From Clostridia bacterium (GTDB taxonomy: Bacteria > Bacillota > Clostridia > Oscillospirales > CAG-272), in assembly GCA_017623355.1 (NCBI GenBank), contig JAGAPG010000034.1:1-54718 (forward strand): a stretch of 54,718 nucleotides of DNA, read 5' to 3'. Each line of letters opens with the position of its first letter. Position 1 is the first letter of the stretch. Position numbers and translations under genes: made by a program. Below the pieces are notes generated by a model. It did no database searches. It worked only from the letters and a program-made list of their open reading frames with translations, and was not told the DNA's origin. Positions 1-7,863 of the stretch are shown here, in pieces.

Positions 1-600
1 GGCGCAAGAATAGACGCTATCGGGATGCAGTATCACCTCTTTAACAAAGCAGAGCTTGAATATGAAAGAACGAGATTGACGCTTAATCCCCAAAACCTTT
101 ATAATCATATGGATCTTTACTCAAATTTTGGTAAGCCCTTGCAGATCACCGAGGTAACAGTTCCCGCATATTCGTGGAAGAGCGAGGACGAAGAAATACA
201 GGCAGAGGTGATTGAAAATCTGTATTCCATTTGGTTTTCTCATCCGAATGTGGAACAGATCATCTACTGGAATCTTGTGGATGGTTATGCTCATTTTTGG
301 GATCCCGATCCCGAAAAGATCAAAGCCTCACAGGGAGATATGACACTGGGTGAGAATTACTATTACGGTGGACTTCTTCGTTTTGATCTCTCTCCTAAGC
401 CCGCGTATTTCAAAATTAAAGAGCTTTTGCAGAAAAAGTGGCACACCGAAACAGAAATCGTTGCAGACGAGAACGGAATCGCTGAATTTAGAGGCTTCTT
501 CGGCGAATATGATCTGGAGATCACTGCTAACGGAAAAAATGTAACAAAGAAAATCTGTTTATCGTCAAAAGTAGATAACGCAATAAGAGTGATATTGTAA
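1..600 (+). CDS. C-terminal part of GH10 endo-1,4-beta-xylanase (5' cut by window edge)
   Basis: The reading frame is open from base 1, so the start lies outside the window. Visible GH10 landmarks are a GIDGIGMQ-like strand at bases 1-30 (here IDAIGMQYH), the nucleophile strand QITEVTVPA with its Glu at bases 151-153, the late-barrel motif IIYWNLVDG, and the closing GGLLRFDLSPKPAY segment. The family cleaves internal beta-1,4-xylosidic bonds in xylan. After the barrel come about 55 residues that look like a small beta domain (FRGFFGEYDLEI), an extension I recall from clostridial GH10 enzymes. The stop overlaps the next start (TAATG), so the EamA transporter is probably co-transcribed. Family assignment is secure. 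Cellular location cannot be judged without the N-terminus. Confidence 0.88.
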   Translation, partial: GARIDAIGMQYHLFNKAELEYERTRLTLNPQNLYNHMDLYSNFGKPLQITEVTVPAYSWKSEDEEIQAEVIENLYSIWFSHPNVEQIIYWNLVDGYAHFWDPDPEKIKASQGDMTLGENYYYGGLLRFDLSPKPAYFKIKELLQKKWHTETEIVADENGIAEFRGFFGEYDLEITANGKNVTKKICLSSKVDNAIRVIL

Positions 601-1463
601 TGACAAAAGAAATATTGATCATTTTAGCCTGTGTACCACTGTATGTGACGAACTCATTTTGTGACAAATATGTTTCGTCGAAGGGCGATAACAAGCATAA
701 TTTCTTATATAATTGCCTGAAATTTTTGCTCGGAAGCCTCTGTCTTTTACCAATGTTTTTAGCAGACGATACCCCAAGGTTCAAGCTTGGAGTCATTCTT
801 TGCGGAATTGCCTGTGGTGTGATGTACGCGGTCAGCAAAACGATTATACTAAAAGGATATGAAAAGACCTCGGTGGCATTTATGACCTTTTGTCATGCCG
901 CGGGAATGATCGTTCCTTGCGTGATCGGACACTTTTTTTGGTCGGAAAAGTTAAGTATTTGGTCTGCGGTGGGTATTATTTTGGCGATCGCTTCGATCGT
1001 CCTGCTCAAGGATAGCAAAGCGGAAAAAAGGAGCTTTGATATCATGGGTATCCTCGTCGGTCTCGTTGTTTTTCTGACAAGCGGCGGCGTTATGATCGCC
1101 CAAAAGCTTATGGGACTTTATTTTGTCGAGCAAAGTGTAAGCGCGTATAATTTTTATTCTTTCATCGTAGCTTTTTTGATCTTGTGTCTTTTTGTCCGTC
1201 CACAAAAGCGGGATAAAAAAGATATGAAAGCGGTGTTACTGTGCGCTGCAGGAAGTGGGATTTCACTTTGTGTTATCAGTCTGGTTATGACAAAATTAGC
1301 CGGGAATGTACCCTCGGTTCTTTTGTTCCCTTTGTTTAACGGACTTGGCATTATTTTTGTTTGCATAGGGTCTGTATTTGCATTCAAGGAAAAACTGACG
1401 GCAAAGAAAATAATCGGCTTGATATTAGGGCTTGTCGGGCTCTGTATCGTCAATTTTGGATAG
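600..1463 (+). CDS. EamA/DMT-superfamily membrane transporter
   Basis: The 287 residues contain about ten hydrophobic segments arranged as two five-helix halves, typical of EamA (drug/metabolite) permeases. A short hydrophilic stretch near residues 140-148 separates the halves. The ATG overlaps the stop of the xylanase gene by one base, which implies translational coupling and hints at a substrate linked to glycan use, but EamA sequence does not predict substrate. A strong intrinsic terminator follows about 30 bases after the stop. The family call is confident; the transported compound is unknown. Confidence 0.85.
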   Translation: MTKEILIILACVPLYVTNSFCDKYVSSKGDNKHNFLYNCLKFLLGSLCLLPMFLADDTPRFKLGVILCGIACGVMYAVSKTIILKGYEKTSVAFMTFCHAAGMIVPCVIGHFFWSEKLSIWSAVGIILAIASIVLLKDSKAEKRSFDIMGILVGLVVFLTSGGVMIAQKLMGLYFVEQSVSAYNFYSFIVAFLILCLFVRPQKRDKKDMKAVLLCAAGSGISLCVISLVMTKLAGNVPSVLLFPLFNGLGIIFVCIGSVFAFKEKLTAKKIIGLILGLVGLCIVNFG

Positions 1464-1491
1464 CATCTATTAAGGTCACCAAACACAAAAG

Positions 1492-1525
1492 AAAAGACCA
1501 ACTCACCTGTGAGTTGGTCTTTTTT
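1492..1525 (+). terminator. Intrinsic terminator after the xylanase/EamA unit
   Basis: There is a 15-bp perfect stem (1492-1506 with 1509-1523), whose core GACCAACTCAC pairs with GTGAGTTGGTC, followed directly by a T-run. It lies about 30 bases after the EamA stop. Confidence 0.85.
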
Positions 1526-1527
1526 CA

Positions 1528-1635
1528 ACGAAATTCGCCTTCGGCGAGTGAAATTTGGCTTCGCCAAGTGAAATAGCTTCGCTGTGAAATATTTGCTTCG
1601 CAAATGTGAGGAGGAGAATTTCATTTCACATTGAC
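1528..1635. repeat. Array of four short TTCG-loop hairpins with GTGAAAT spacers
   Basis: Four consecutive units each have a short stem, a TTCG loop and the complementary stem, followed by the spacer GTGAAAT or GTGA. The stems are TCGCC/GGCGA, TTGGC/CCAA, AGC/CT and ATTTGC/CAAAT. The stems differ but pair with themselves, while the loop and spacer are constant. An inverted copy of the spacer (TTTCATTTCACA) lies at about 1619-1630. A similar array with other spacers ends the window. No coding potential is seen. Function is unknown; such arrays suggest mobile or plastic DNA. Confidence 0.7.
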
Positions 1636-1722
1636 CGTAGGGAGATATTTCACTAAAACCGTTTGAGTTCGAATCCTTGTTGCAAACCGTAAAAAATATC
1701 TTTTTCGTAGCCTTTATACAAG

Positions 1723-1760
1723 AAAGACCTAATCCGAAACATCGGGTTAGGTCTTTTTCT
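1723..1760 (+). terminator. Orphan intrinsic terminator
   Basis: AAAGACCTAATCCG (1723-1736) pairs with CGGGTTAGGTCTTT (1743-1756) with one G-T wobble and a 6-nt loop, followed by a T-rich tract. No intact gene lies upstream between the hairpin array and this terminator, so it may be left over from a lost gene or small RNA. Confidence 0.65.
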
Positions 1761-1764
1761 TTTG

Positions 1765-1949
1765 GCTGGTATGGATGTTATCTTGTGCTGTCCTACTCGC
1801 ATGCAAGGATTTGGTTCGCTCTTTTACCACAAGGTGTTATCTGCTTGCAAGCATAAACCGTTGGCAAAAGCCTCACCTGTGGCAAGAACTCATCCGCTTT
1901 GTTACTTTTTTAAAAGTTTCCGTCCAAGATAAGGTTTCCCCTGTCTTTC
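1765..1949. other. Intergenic DNA, possibly decayed coding sequence
   Basis: No intact gene is seen here. Read leftward, one frame gives a protein-like stretch broken by two stop codons, which may be a decayed reading frame. I could not assign it to a family. Confidence 0.25.
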
Positions 1950-3110
1950 TTATTTCTCCGCAAGCTTTAATGCTTTTTCATAAAGAACCAAAAATCTTTC
2001 ATCTGTGCGCACATTGTCAAACCAATGCCAATGTGTCATTGCCCTTCTTATGTCATTTTTAAGTCCAAAAAACAGCCATAAATACGGGTTCCAAACCTTT
2101 GTTCCGTTTTGCAGATGTATATAAACCACATTTGAGCTATCGTTTTTATTAACCTTTGCATTTTCAAAAAGCTCAGGCTTTCCTACTTCCATCAGCTTAC
2201 CTTCCGGAATTTCAATCCATTTTTCATATAATTCAAATGATTTTTCAAGATACGCAAAGCCCCCGTCAAGCTCGCCTGCACCAATTAAGGCGCCACCTGC
2301 TTTTAAGCACAGCTCGGCATAAGCGCCAAGCCAAGCTTCAGGTATATTTCCGTCACTTGAAATGCTTTCAAGCACTCGCATTTTGAATTTTGAAAGCTCG
2401 GCAGCTCTTATGGGATTTTCAAAAACAATTTTGAACCTGTCTTTTTCTCTTATATCGTGATAACGCATACAATCTCTGCCCAAAAAATGCATCAAGCTAA
2501 GCAAGTTATTTGCATTTGACTGAGCCTGAAATTTTTCGCTGTCGCACCTTTGATAGTATCGTTCTTCTATTTTTTCTGTTTCACAATCGGCAAATGTTCG
2601 AGGGCTTCTATACTTCCAATTTTCAAATTCTTCATCCGGGCAAACAATGTGCATATAATAAATGGCACTTTGTCTTATCCATTCGTTTGTACATTCTTCC
2701 ATTATTTTTTCGCAAATGTGTTTCAATAAAGGATATTCCTTTTCCCAATAGTCCTTAATTTCTACTATTGAGCTGCCTAAAACTTCCATAATCTCAAAAT
2801 TCTGCGGATATTTTTTGTGATAAGCCTTAGCTAACGACAAATGGTCTTTATAGTTTGCTTTTCCGTATTTTTCAAAAAAGCTTTCTATATCGCTTTTCAC
2901 ACTAACCTCATCATTTCCGATAAGCTCGTCAACAGTAATACCAAAAAAGTTAGCAATAGAGGGAAGCAAGGTTATATCGGGATAACCACCTCTTTCCCAA
3001 TTTGATACAGCCTGTGGTGAAATATATAGAGTCTTTGCTAATTCTTCTTGCGTTAAATTAAGTCGCTTTCTTTCTCTTGAAATAACCTCTGAAATTTTCA
3101 ATTCTACCAT
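1950..3110 (-). CDS. XRE-family transcriptional regulator with long alpha-helical C-terminus
   Basis: Residues 5-65 form a classic Cro/CI helix-turn-helix: ISRERKRLNLTQEELAK, then the recognition helix SPQAVSNWERGG, ending in FFGITVDELIG. The remaining 320 residues are helical and rich in Trp, Tyr and Glu, probably TPR-like repeats that sense a ligand or partner; I do not recognise a named domain there. A ribosome binding site AGGAGG sits 8 bases before the ATG and a near-consensus promoter lies upstream. The gene stands alone between hairpin-rich DNA and a hydrolase, a typical accessory setting. The target regulon is unknown. Confidence 0.85.
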   Translation of the reverse strand: MVELKISEVISRERKRLNLTQEELAKTLYISPQAVSNWERGGYPDITLLPSIANFFGITVDELIGNDEVSVKSDIESFFEKYGKANYKDHLSLAKAYHKKYPQNFEIMEVLGSSIVEIKDYWEKEYPLLKHICEKIMEECTNEWIRQSAIYYMHIVCPDEEFENWKYRSPRTFADCETEKIEERYYQRCDSEKFQAQSNANNLLSLMHFLGRDCMRYHDIREKDRFKIVFENPIRAAELSKFKMRVLESISSDGNIPEAWLGAYAELCLKAGGALIGAGELDGGFAYLEKSFELYEKWIEIPEGKLMEVGKPELFENAKVNKNDSSNVVYIHLQNGTKVWNPYLWLFFGLKNDIRRAMTHWHWFDNVRTDERFLVLYEKALKLAEK

Positions 3111-3159
3111 AATAAAATCCTCCTAAAATAATTAGACGGAGTGCACACCTTCTGTTATT

Positions 3160-3188
3160 ATGATAGCATTGTTTTTGACGATAGTCAA
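3160..3188 (-). promoter_or_regulatory. Sigma-A promoter of the XRE regulator
   Basis: -35 TTGACT, 17-nt spacer, -10 TATCAT, about 50 bases upstream of the start codon. The region 3190-3360 between this promoter and the next gene is AT-rich and otherwise featureless. Confidence 0.7.
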
Positions 3189-3364
3189 TAACTTTGGGCT
3201 TTAGCTTTCCTCAAACAACGATTGAATTTTACAAATCAAAATAGAAATCTAACATCTGTTCAAATTTGAATCATAAGCTGAGTCTTTTTTGTTATATTTA
3301 CCTTCGGCAATTAAAAATAATATATACAATTTTGCTCCTTATACCGTATCTTGAAGCAAAAGCA

Positions 3365-4135
3365 TCATCCGTCCTTGCTCACTGAGTCGATTTTTTGTTT
3401 TGCGAACACGATCTCATTAACGATATCACAAATCTGAGTGATTTTACCAAGATCAAGCTCCATAAACGGCAACGGCTCTACGTGCTTGCCCGTAAATGTA
3501 GCTAACCAAGTGAGTGCAACAGCATATCTGCCATAGGTCATCGACATATGGAAGCCGTCGCAGCACAACGACTCTCCACCGTTTGCATAATCAAAGGCGG
3601 GAATACGCTCGCGAAGCGCTTGAATAACGTCTCCTGACGGAATCAATGTCGCGCCGGTTGCAAGACACGCCATCTCTGAGGCTTTACAAATTGCGTTGTA
3701 CATTTTTCTTTGGTCACGGTCGTAAATTGGAAATTCGCTGTGTTGGGAGTCTGTTTCGTACGCCCATGTGCGGTGAAAATACAAATCTGCGCTTGGCTGA
3801 AAGTCTCGCACGTATGAAATTAGATCGTTTAAATAAGGCTGATAGGTTTCATACTGACCCGAAAAATGACTTACCTGCTGAAATGTAACGACATCATAGT
3901 AGTCAGCTTTCAAGATTTGCTCAATAGTAACAAGCTGCTCTGCCCAAGCTCCTCCATTGACGCTGTGCAAATAATTTGCTTTTTCGTTCACCACATTGTC
4001 CCAATGCGTTTGAAGACTACAACCGCCAATAGCCAAATTAACCGTTGTCAAATCTATACCTCTTTGCTCTGCCAGAGCATGCAGATACGCATGAGCATCC
4101 GCTGAAAAGCTGTTACCAATAGATAAAATTTTCAT
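3365..4135 (-). CDS. DUF4886-type SGNH-like hydrolase
   Basis: The N-terminus MKILSIGNSFSADAHAYL carries the GNS block of SGNH hydrolases (nucleophile Ser). A His in the late DGFHMSMTYGRYA region fits the Asp/His end of the triad. Length of about 256 residues and overall pattern fit the DUF4886 family. Biochemistry is poorly known; carbohydrate esterase activity is plausible. An ATG 15 bases upstream is in frame, but a GGAGG site placed 8 bases before the ATG at 4135 favours the shorter protein. There is no signal peptide, so the protein is probably cytoplasmic. A good promoter lies upstream with a leader of about 90 nt. Nearby glycoside hydrolase remnants suggest a polysaccharide context. 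Confidence 0.75.
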   Translation of the reverse strand: MKILSIGNSFSADAHAYLHALAEQRGIDLTTVNLAIGGCSLQTHWDNVVNEKANYLHSVNGGAWAEQLVTIEQILKADYYDVVTFQQVSHFSGQYETYQPYLNDLISYVRDFQPSADLYFHRTWAYETDSQHSEFPIYDRDQRKMYNAICKASEMACLATGATLIPSGDVIQALRERIPAFDYANGGESLCCDGFHMSMTYGRYAVALTWLATFTGKHVEPLPFMELDLGKITQICDIVNEIVFAKQKIDSVSKDG

Positions 4136-4231
4136 ATCATATTCCTCCATTATTTTTTAAGAATACACATTTTTAGCTGAAAACAGTAATATTTATACGT
4201 CCGAGTTCTTGTTCGTTTCATCTTTAAATAA

Positions 4232-4260
4232 ATTTTATCACACACTAAATATATTGTCAA
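4232..4260 (-). promoter_or_regulatory. Sigma-A promoter of the DUF4886 gene
   Basis: -35 TTGACA, 17-nt spacer, -10 TAAAAT. The distance to the start codon implies a 5' leader of about 90 nt; I see no riboswitch fold in it. Confidence 0.75.
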
Positions 4261-4309
4261 GATAACATAAATTAAGAAGGCCTATTTTTAACAAAAAAAG
4301 GAGCATATT

Positions 4310-4547
4310 ATGATCTTCAAAACCAAATTCAAAGAAAACGAATATTTTTGGGGCGGAGAGGCGGCAAGTGGAACCGAAATGCCTATAAATGCAAAAAGTG
4401 ATTATTGCCGTGATTTCAGAACATATGGACATCGTATTCCCAAGCGAAAGTTGGAGAGAAGAAAAAAATAATATCTATTTGGGTGACCGCACCGAAAGAT
4501 TTTTTGCTCCCGTAAACAAGCTCCTATGGTTCAGACGAGTTAAATAA
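4310..4547 (+). pseudogene. Remnant of a GH31-like glycoside hydrolase (internal deletion and frameshift)
   Basis: An AAGGAG site precedes an ATG at 4310 opening a 53-codon frame (MIFKTKFKENEYFWGG, then ...CRDFR) that resembles the N-terminus of GH31-type hydrolases. Near 4420 the similarity moves to the +1 frame. That frame (4425-4547) encodes about 40 residues, including DIVFPSESWREE and FFAPVNKLLWFRRV, which resemble the far C-terminus of the same family. The roughly 600 or more residues between are missing. It looks like a gene collapsed by a large internal deletion with its own terminator retained. Family assignment is by pattern only. Confidence 0.5.
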
Positions 4548-4611
4548 AAATCTTGGTACTGTCACAATAAAAGCGCTTTGTTTACAAGCATTTTATAATT
4601 GATAATATATC

Positions 4612-4646
4612 AAAAAAACAGGAATTTAAAAAATTCCTGTTTTTGT
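4612..4646. terminator. Bidirectional terminator between GH31 remnant and HAD gene
   Basis: AAAACAGGAATTT pairs with AAATTCCTGTTTT, with T-runs on both strands. It can serve the rightward remnant and the leftward HAD gene whose stop is at 4668. A very similar stem recurs at 51903-51936. Confidence 0.75.
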
Positions 4647-4667
4647 TTTATATAATTCTAACATTTA

Positions 4668-5273
4668 TCAAAGTATATTATCAAAATACTCCTTGAGCTT
4701 TTTTGAGCATCCGTCAAAAAGATATCCATTTATCCCAAACGCCTCAGCTCCTTCAATATTGACAACGCTATCATCCACAAATACAGTCTCGTTAGGAGCA
4801 AGATCAAAGGTGGAGCAAAGATGCTCAAATATCTTTCTGTTCGGCTTCGTTATACCAAGGTGAGATGAGAAAACACATCCCTCAACCTTAGAAAGAATAG
4901 GTATTTCCTTGCTATGTGATGCGAAATATTTTGAAATATTAGAAAGGACCACAACGCGAACACCGTATTTTTGTTTAATATAATCAATAAGCTCGCTCAT
5001 TCCCTCAATTTCGGGAATATTATATACCCAATTATAATATATCGTATCCGCTATTTTCCAAAGTCTTTCGGGAAGTCTTTTTCTGCACTCGGAAAGTGTC
5101 TCGTCATCGCTTATAGTTCCAAGATCGAGCCTATCCCAATACAGCCTGTCGAAAACGACCTCCTCAAGAAGCCTTGCATCGTTTTTATCAGTCACATATT
5201 TCCCCACCATATATTCAGGATCGAAGCGGACAAGCACCTGTCCGAAATCAAATACTACATTTTTTATTTTCAT
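4668..5273 (-). CDS. HAD-superfamily (subfamily IA) phosphatase, YihX-like
   Basis: The 201-residue protein shows motif I VVFDFGQVLV (Asp9 nucleophile, second Asp replaced by Gly as in YihX-type enzymes), motif II VLSNIS, motif III lysine in TKPNRKIFE and motif IV VFVDDSVVNIEGA. The family dephosphorylates small sugar phosphates such as glucose-1-phosphate. The substrate here is unknown, though the next genes downstream make amino-sugar phosphates. It starts after a GGAGAG site and has its own near-perfect promoter. Its transcript runs leftward away from glmS. Confidence 0.85.
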   Translation of the reverse strand: MKIKNVVFDFGQVLVRFDPEYMVGKYVTDKNDARLLEEVVFDRLYWDRLDLGTISDDETLSECRKRLPERLWKIADTIYYNWVYNIPEIEGMSELIDYIKQKYGVRVVVLSNISKYFASHSKEIPILSKVEGCVFSSHLGITKPNRKIFEHLCSTFDLAPNETVFVDDSVVNIEGAEAFGINGYLFDGCSKKLKEYFDNIL

Positions 5274-5302
5274 ATATGCTCTCCTTAACTGTTTATAAAA
5301 AA

Positions 5303-5331
5303 ATTATAACAGTATTTTTCTTTATTGTCAA
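5303..5331 (-). promoter_or_regulatory. Sigma-A promoter of the HAD gene
   Basis: -35 TTGACA, 17-nt spacer, -10 TATAAT, a near-perfect match, about 25 bases upstream of the start. It sits just after the glmS stop codon. Confidence 0.85.
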
Positions 5332-5374
5332 GACTGCCTTCGGACAGCATAAATTTAAAAGTGAATTTTATTTT

Positions 5375-7183
5375 CTACTCAACCGTTACGCTTTTGGCAA
5401 GGTTTCTCGGCTTATCTATATCGCATCCGCGAAAAAACGCAGCATAATACGCTATCATCTGCGTTAATGTAAGAGAACAAAAAAACCTTTCTATCGCACT
5501 CTGATACGGAACAAAAATGAGCGCATCCGCCTCGGAAGCGGTTTTTATATTAGATGTTATAAGTATCGTGTATGCTCCTCGCGACTTTGTTTCCAAAAGA
5601 TTGCTTTCCGTTTTTGAATAAAGCTGCTCATTTGTAGAAATAGCAACCACAGGTGTGCTTTTCTCGACGAGAGATATCGTTCCGTGCTTCAACTCTGCGC
5701 TGGGATATGCCTGAGCGTGAATATATGATATTTCCTTAAGCTTAAGAGCTGCTTCCATAGATATATAATAATCGACACCTCTGCCGATATAAAAGAGATT
5801 ATCAAGATCGAATATCCGTCTGGCGATTGATTTCATTTCGTTCTCTCGAAGCATTGTTTCGTTTATTGCCTTAGGTACACTATTCAGCAGCGTATCAGTC
5901 AAAACCTGAGCAATATGCGCATTGATTTGCGCGTTTTTATTTGCAAGATATATTGCTATAAGATAAATAAGCGCGACCTGTGTTGCATATCCCTTAGTAG
6001 TGGCGACAGCAATTTCGGGTCCTGCATAGGTATAAAGGCAAGCATCTGCTTCCTTGGCTATAGCGGTTTCCCTCGCGTTTACAATCGCAAGAGTTTTATT
6101 CCCGATACGCTTAGCCTCTCTTAATGCGCCAAGAGTGTCAGCCGTTTCTCCCGATTGCGATACCGCTATTGTAAGTGTATTTTTCTTAAAAGCAGGGACA
6201 GAGTATCTGTATTCTGATGCTATATACGCATTTGAAGGTATTTTTGCAAGCTGCTCTATAAAGCCTGCTCCCGCAAGAGATGCATGCATGGCAGAGCCGC
6301 ATGCTACGAATTCTATTCTTTCTGTTCCGTCAAAAAAATCACTTGCTAATTCATCGGAAAAATCAGGCATTTCCTTTTTTGCTCTTACAGAGATCGTATT
6401 ATATATAGCACTTGCCTGCTCATGCATTTCCTTGAGCATAAAATGATCGTAGCCGTCCTTTTGTATATTTTGTTCATCCTGCTCGCTTTTTTGCCAATGT
6501 ATCTCTTTTTCTCCGTTAGTATCAAAAACGATAGCACTATCCGAGCTTATACGTGCTATTTCTCCATCGTTTACGACGTAGTATGTGTCTGTAAAGGGCA
6601 ATAAAGCTATTATATCCGAGGAAACATAAAAGCCATCGTTTCCGTATCCTATAATCAAGGATGATTCTTTCTTAGCTACCCAAATTTCTTCCTTACCCTT
6701 AAACATTATAGCAAATGCATAAGAGCCCTTTATTTCAAAAAGAGCCTTTTTGATAGCATCTTTTTCACTACCAAGCTCGTTATAATATTTATTTATAAGT
6801 GCAGATGCAGCTTCGGTGTCCGTGCTTGATTTAAATACCACACCCTGTGTCTGTAATTCATTCTTTATTTCAATATAATTTTCTATTATACCGTTATGAA
6901 CGAGTGTTACGTTTCCCGATTTGTGCGGATGAGCATTTACATCGTTCACAGGACCGTGCGTAGCCCATCTCGTATGACCTATCGCGCAATACGATTTGTC
7001 GCTTTTTAATAGCTTTTCACGTAAGCTATCTACACGTCCGCTTGTTTTTACAATCCTTGCAGCTCCGTCCTTTAAAAAAGCTATTCCGGCGGAATCATAT
7101 CCGCGATATTCAAGAAGTGAAAGCCCCTTCACTATTTTTGGGGCGGCATTATCGTTTCCGACGTAGCCAATTATACCACACAT
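5375..7183 (-). CDS. glmS: Glutamine-fructose-6-phosphate aminotransferase (isomerizing)
   Basis: GlmS makes glucosamine-6-phosphate from fructose-6-phosphate and glutamine, the first step to UDP-GlcNAc. The start MCGIIGYVG exposes Cys2 as the glutaminase nucleophile after Met removal. The glutaminase domain (about 1-230) includes GHTRWATHG and HNGIIENY. Two SIS sugar-isomerase domains follow (CGSAMHASLAG and SQSGETADTLGALR in the first; GRGVDYYISMEAALKLKEISY in the second). The C-terminus ends LAKSVTVE as in full-length enzymes, and 602 residues is the usual length. It is the last gene of the glmM-acetyltransferase-glmS operon, with an 11-bp gap. I see no glmS ribozyme immediately upstream, since the gap is too short. 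Confidence 0.97.
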   Translation of the reverse strand: MCGIIGYVGNDNAAPKIVKGLSLLEYRGYDSAGIAFLKDGAARIVKTSGRVDSLREKLLKSDKSYCAIGHTRWATHGPVNDVNAHPHKSGNVTLVHNGIIENYIEIKNELQTQGVVFKSSTDTEAASALINKYYNELGSEKDAIKKALFEIKGSYAFAIMFKGKEEIWVAKKESSLIIGYGNDGFYVSSDIIALLPFTDTYYVVNDGEIARISSDSAIVFDTNGEKEIHWQKSEQDEQNIQKDGYDHFMLKEMHEQASAIYNTISVRAKKEMPDFSDELASDFFDGTERIEFVACGSAMHASLAGAGFIEQLAKIPSNAYIASEYRYSVPAFKKNTLTIAVSQSGETADTLGALREAKRIGNKTLAIVNARETAIAKEADACLYTYAGPEIAVATTKGYATQVALIYLIAIYLANKNAQINAHIAQVLTDTLLNSVPKAINETMLRENEMKSIARRIFDLDNLFYIGRGVDYYISMEAALKLKEISYIHAQAYPSAELKHGTISLVEKSTPVVAISTNEQLYSKTESNLLETKSRGAYTILITSNIKTASEADALIFVPYQSAIERFFCSLTLTQMIAYYAAFFRGCDIDKPRNLAKSVTVE

Positions 7184-7194
7184 AATATTCTCCG

Positions 7195-7863
7195 TTATTT
7201 CTTTAAAATTACATTATTATTTGATTTATAAATAGAATTTCCGCAAACGAAGCCTCTGACACAGCTAAGTGGATAAATATCAGTATTTTTTTCAATAATT
7301 GTTCCGGGATTGAGAACACTGTTGCAACCGATCTCACAATTATCGCCTATTATTGACCCAAGCTTTTTCAGTCCGCTTTTTACAGACCCATTAGGCAATT
7401 GAACAACTACCTCACTTTTATTGCTTTTTAGATTTGATAATATAACTCCTGCTCCAAGATGTGCACCAAAGCCGAGAATACTGTCACCTACATAATTGTA
7501 ATGAGGAACTTTAGACTCGTCAAAAAGAACTGAGTTTTTTATTTCCGTAGAATTTCCAACGACACATCCGTATCCAATGACGGCGCTACCGCGAATAAAC
7601 GCACCCTTTCGTATCTCAACATTAGGACATATTATAACAGGACCCTCTATCTGTGCATCTGGAGAAATTTTTGAGCTTTTTGAAATATATATATTCCCAT
7701 CCCGCTTCTCATATTCCTCGCTTGGCAAAGCCTTACCTATTTCCGGTATAATATCCTTTAAGTAGGATAATATCATCCAAGGATACCTTTCTTTTTCGAT
7801 ATATTTATAAATTACAGATCTCTTCGATGGGAAAAGCATACCTGTGTCGAAATAATTATTCAC
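7195..7863 (-). CDS. Stand-alone GlmU-like acetyltransferase (left-handed beta-helix)
   Basis: The 222-residue protein is built of hexapeptide repeats from about residue 50 onward (ISKSSKISPDAQIEGPVII and similar). It contains the GlmU acetyltransferase block KVPHYNYVGDSILGFG with the catalytic-type His, then HLGAGVILSN. No nucleotidyltransferase domain is present; the first 45 residues are a short helical region. In the usual pathway GlmU acetylates glucosamine-1-phosphate and then uridylates it. Here the acetyltransferase half lies between glmM (8-bp overlap) and glmS (11-bp gap), so acetylation of the GlmM product is the natural inference. A uridylyltransferase must then be encoded elsewhere. 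A different acyl acceptor cannot be excluded. Confidence 0.75.
   Translation of the reverse strand: MNNYFDTGMLFPSKRSVIYKYIEKERYPWMILSYLKDIIPEIGKALPSEEYEKRDGNIYISKSSKISPDAQIEGPVIICPNVEIRKGAFIRGSAVIGYGCVVGNSTEIKNSVLFDESKVPHYNYVGDSILGFGAHLGAGVILSNLKSNKSEVVVQLPNGSVKSGLKKLGSIIGDNCEIGCNSVLNPGTIIEKNTDIYPLSCVRGFVCGNSIYKSNNNVILKK

Noticed and set aside
1528-1635. CRISPR array
   Set aside because: The units are 20-25 bases, hairpins differ from unit to unit, the constant part is only 7 bases, and there are no unique spacers or cas genes. The same reasoning applies to 54540-54700.
1660-1690. Possible tRNA gene because of GAGTTCGAATCC
   Set aside because: The flanking bases do not form a T-stem, and no acceptor, D or anticodon arms can be found.
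7184-7194. glmS ribozyme
   Set aside because: Only 11 bases separate the upstream gene from glmS, and the ribozyme core is not visible in the preceding coding sequence.
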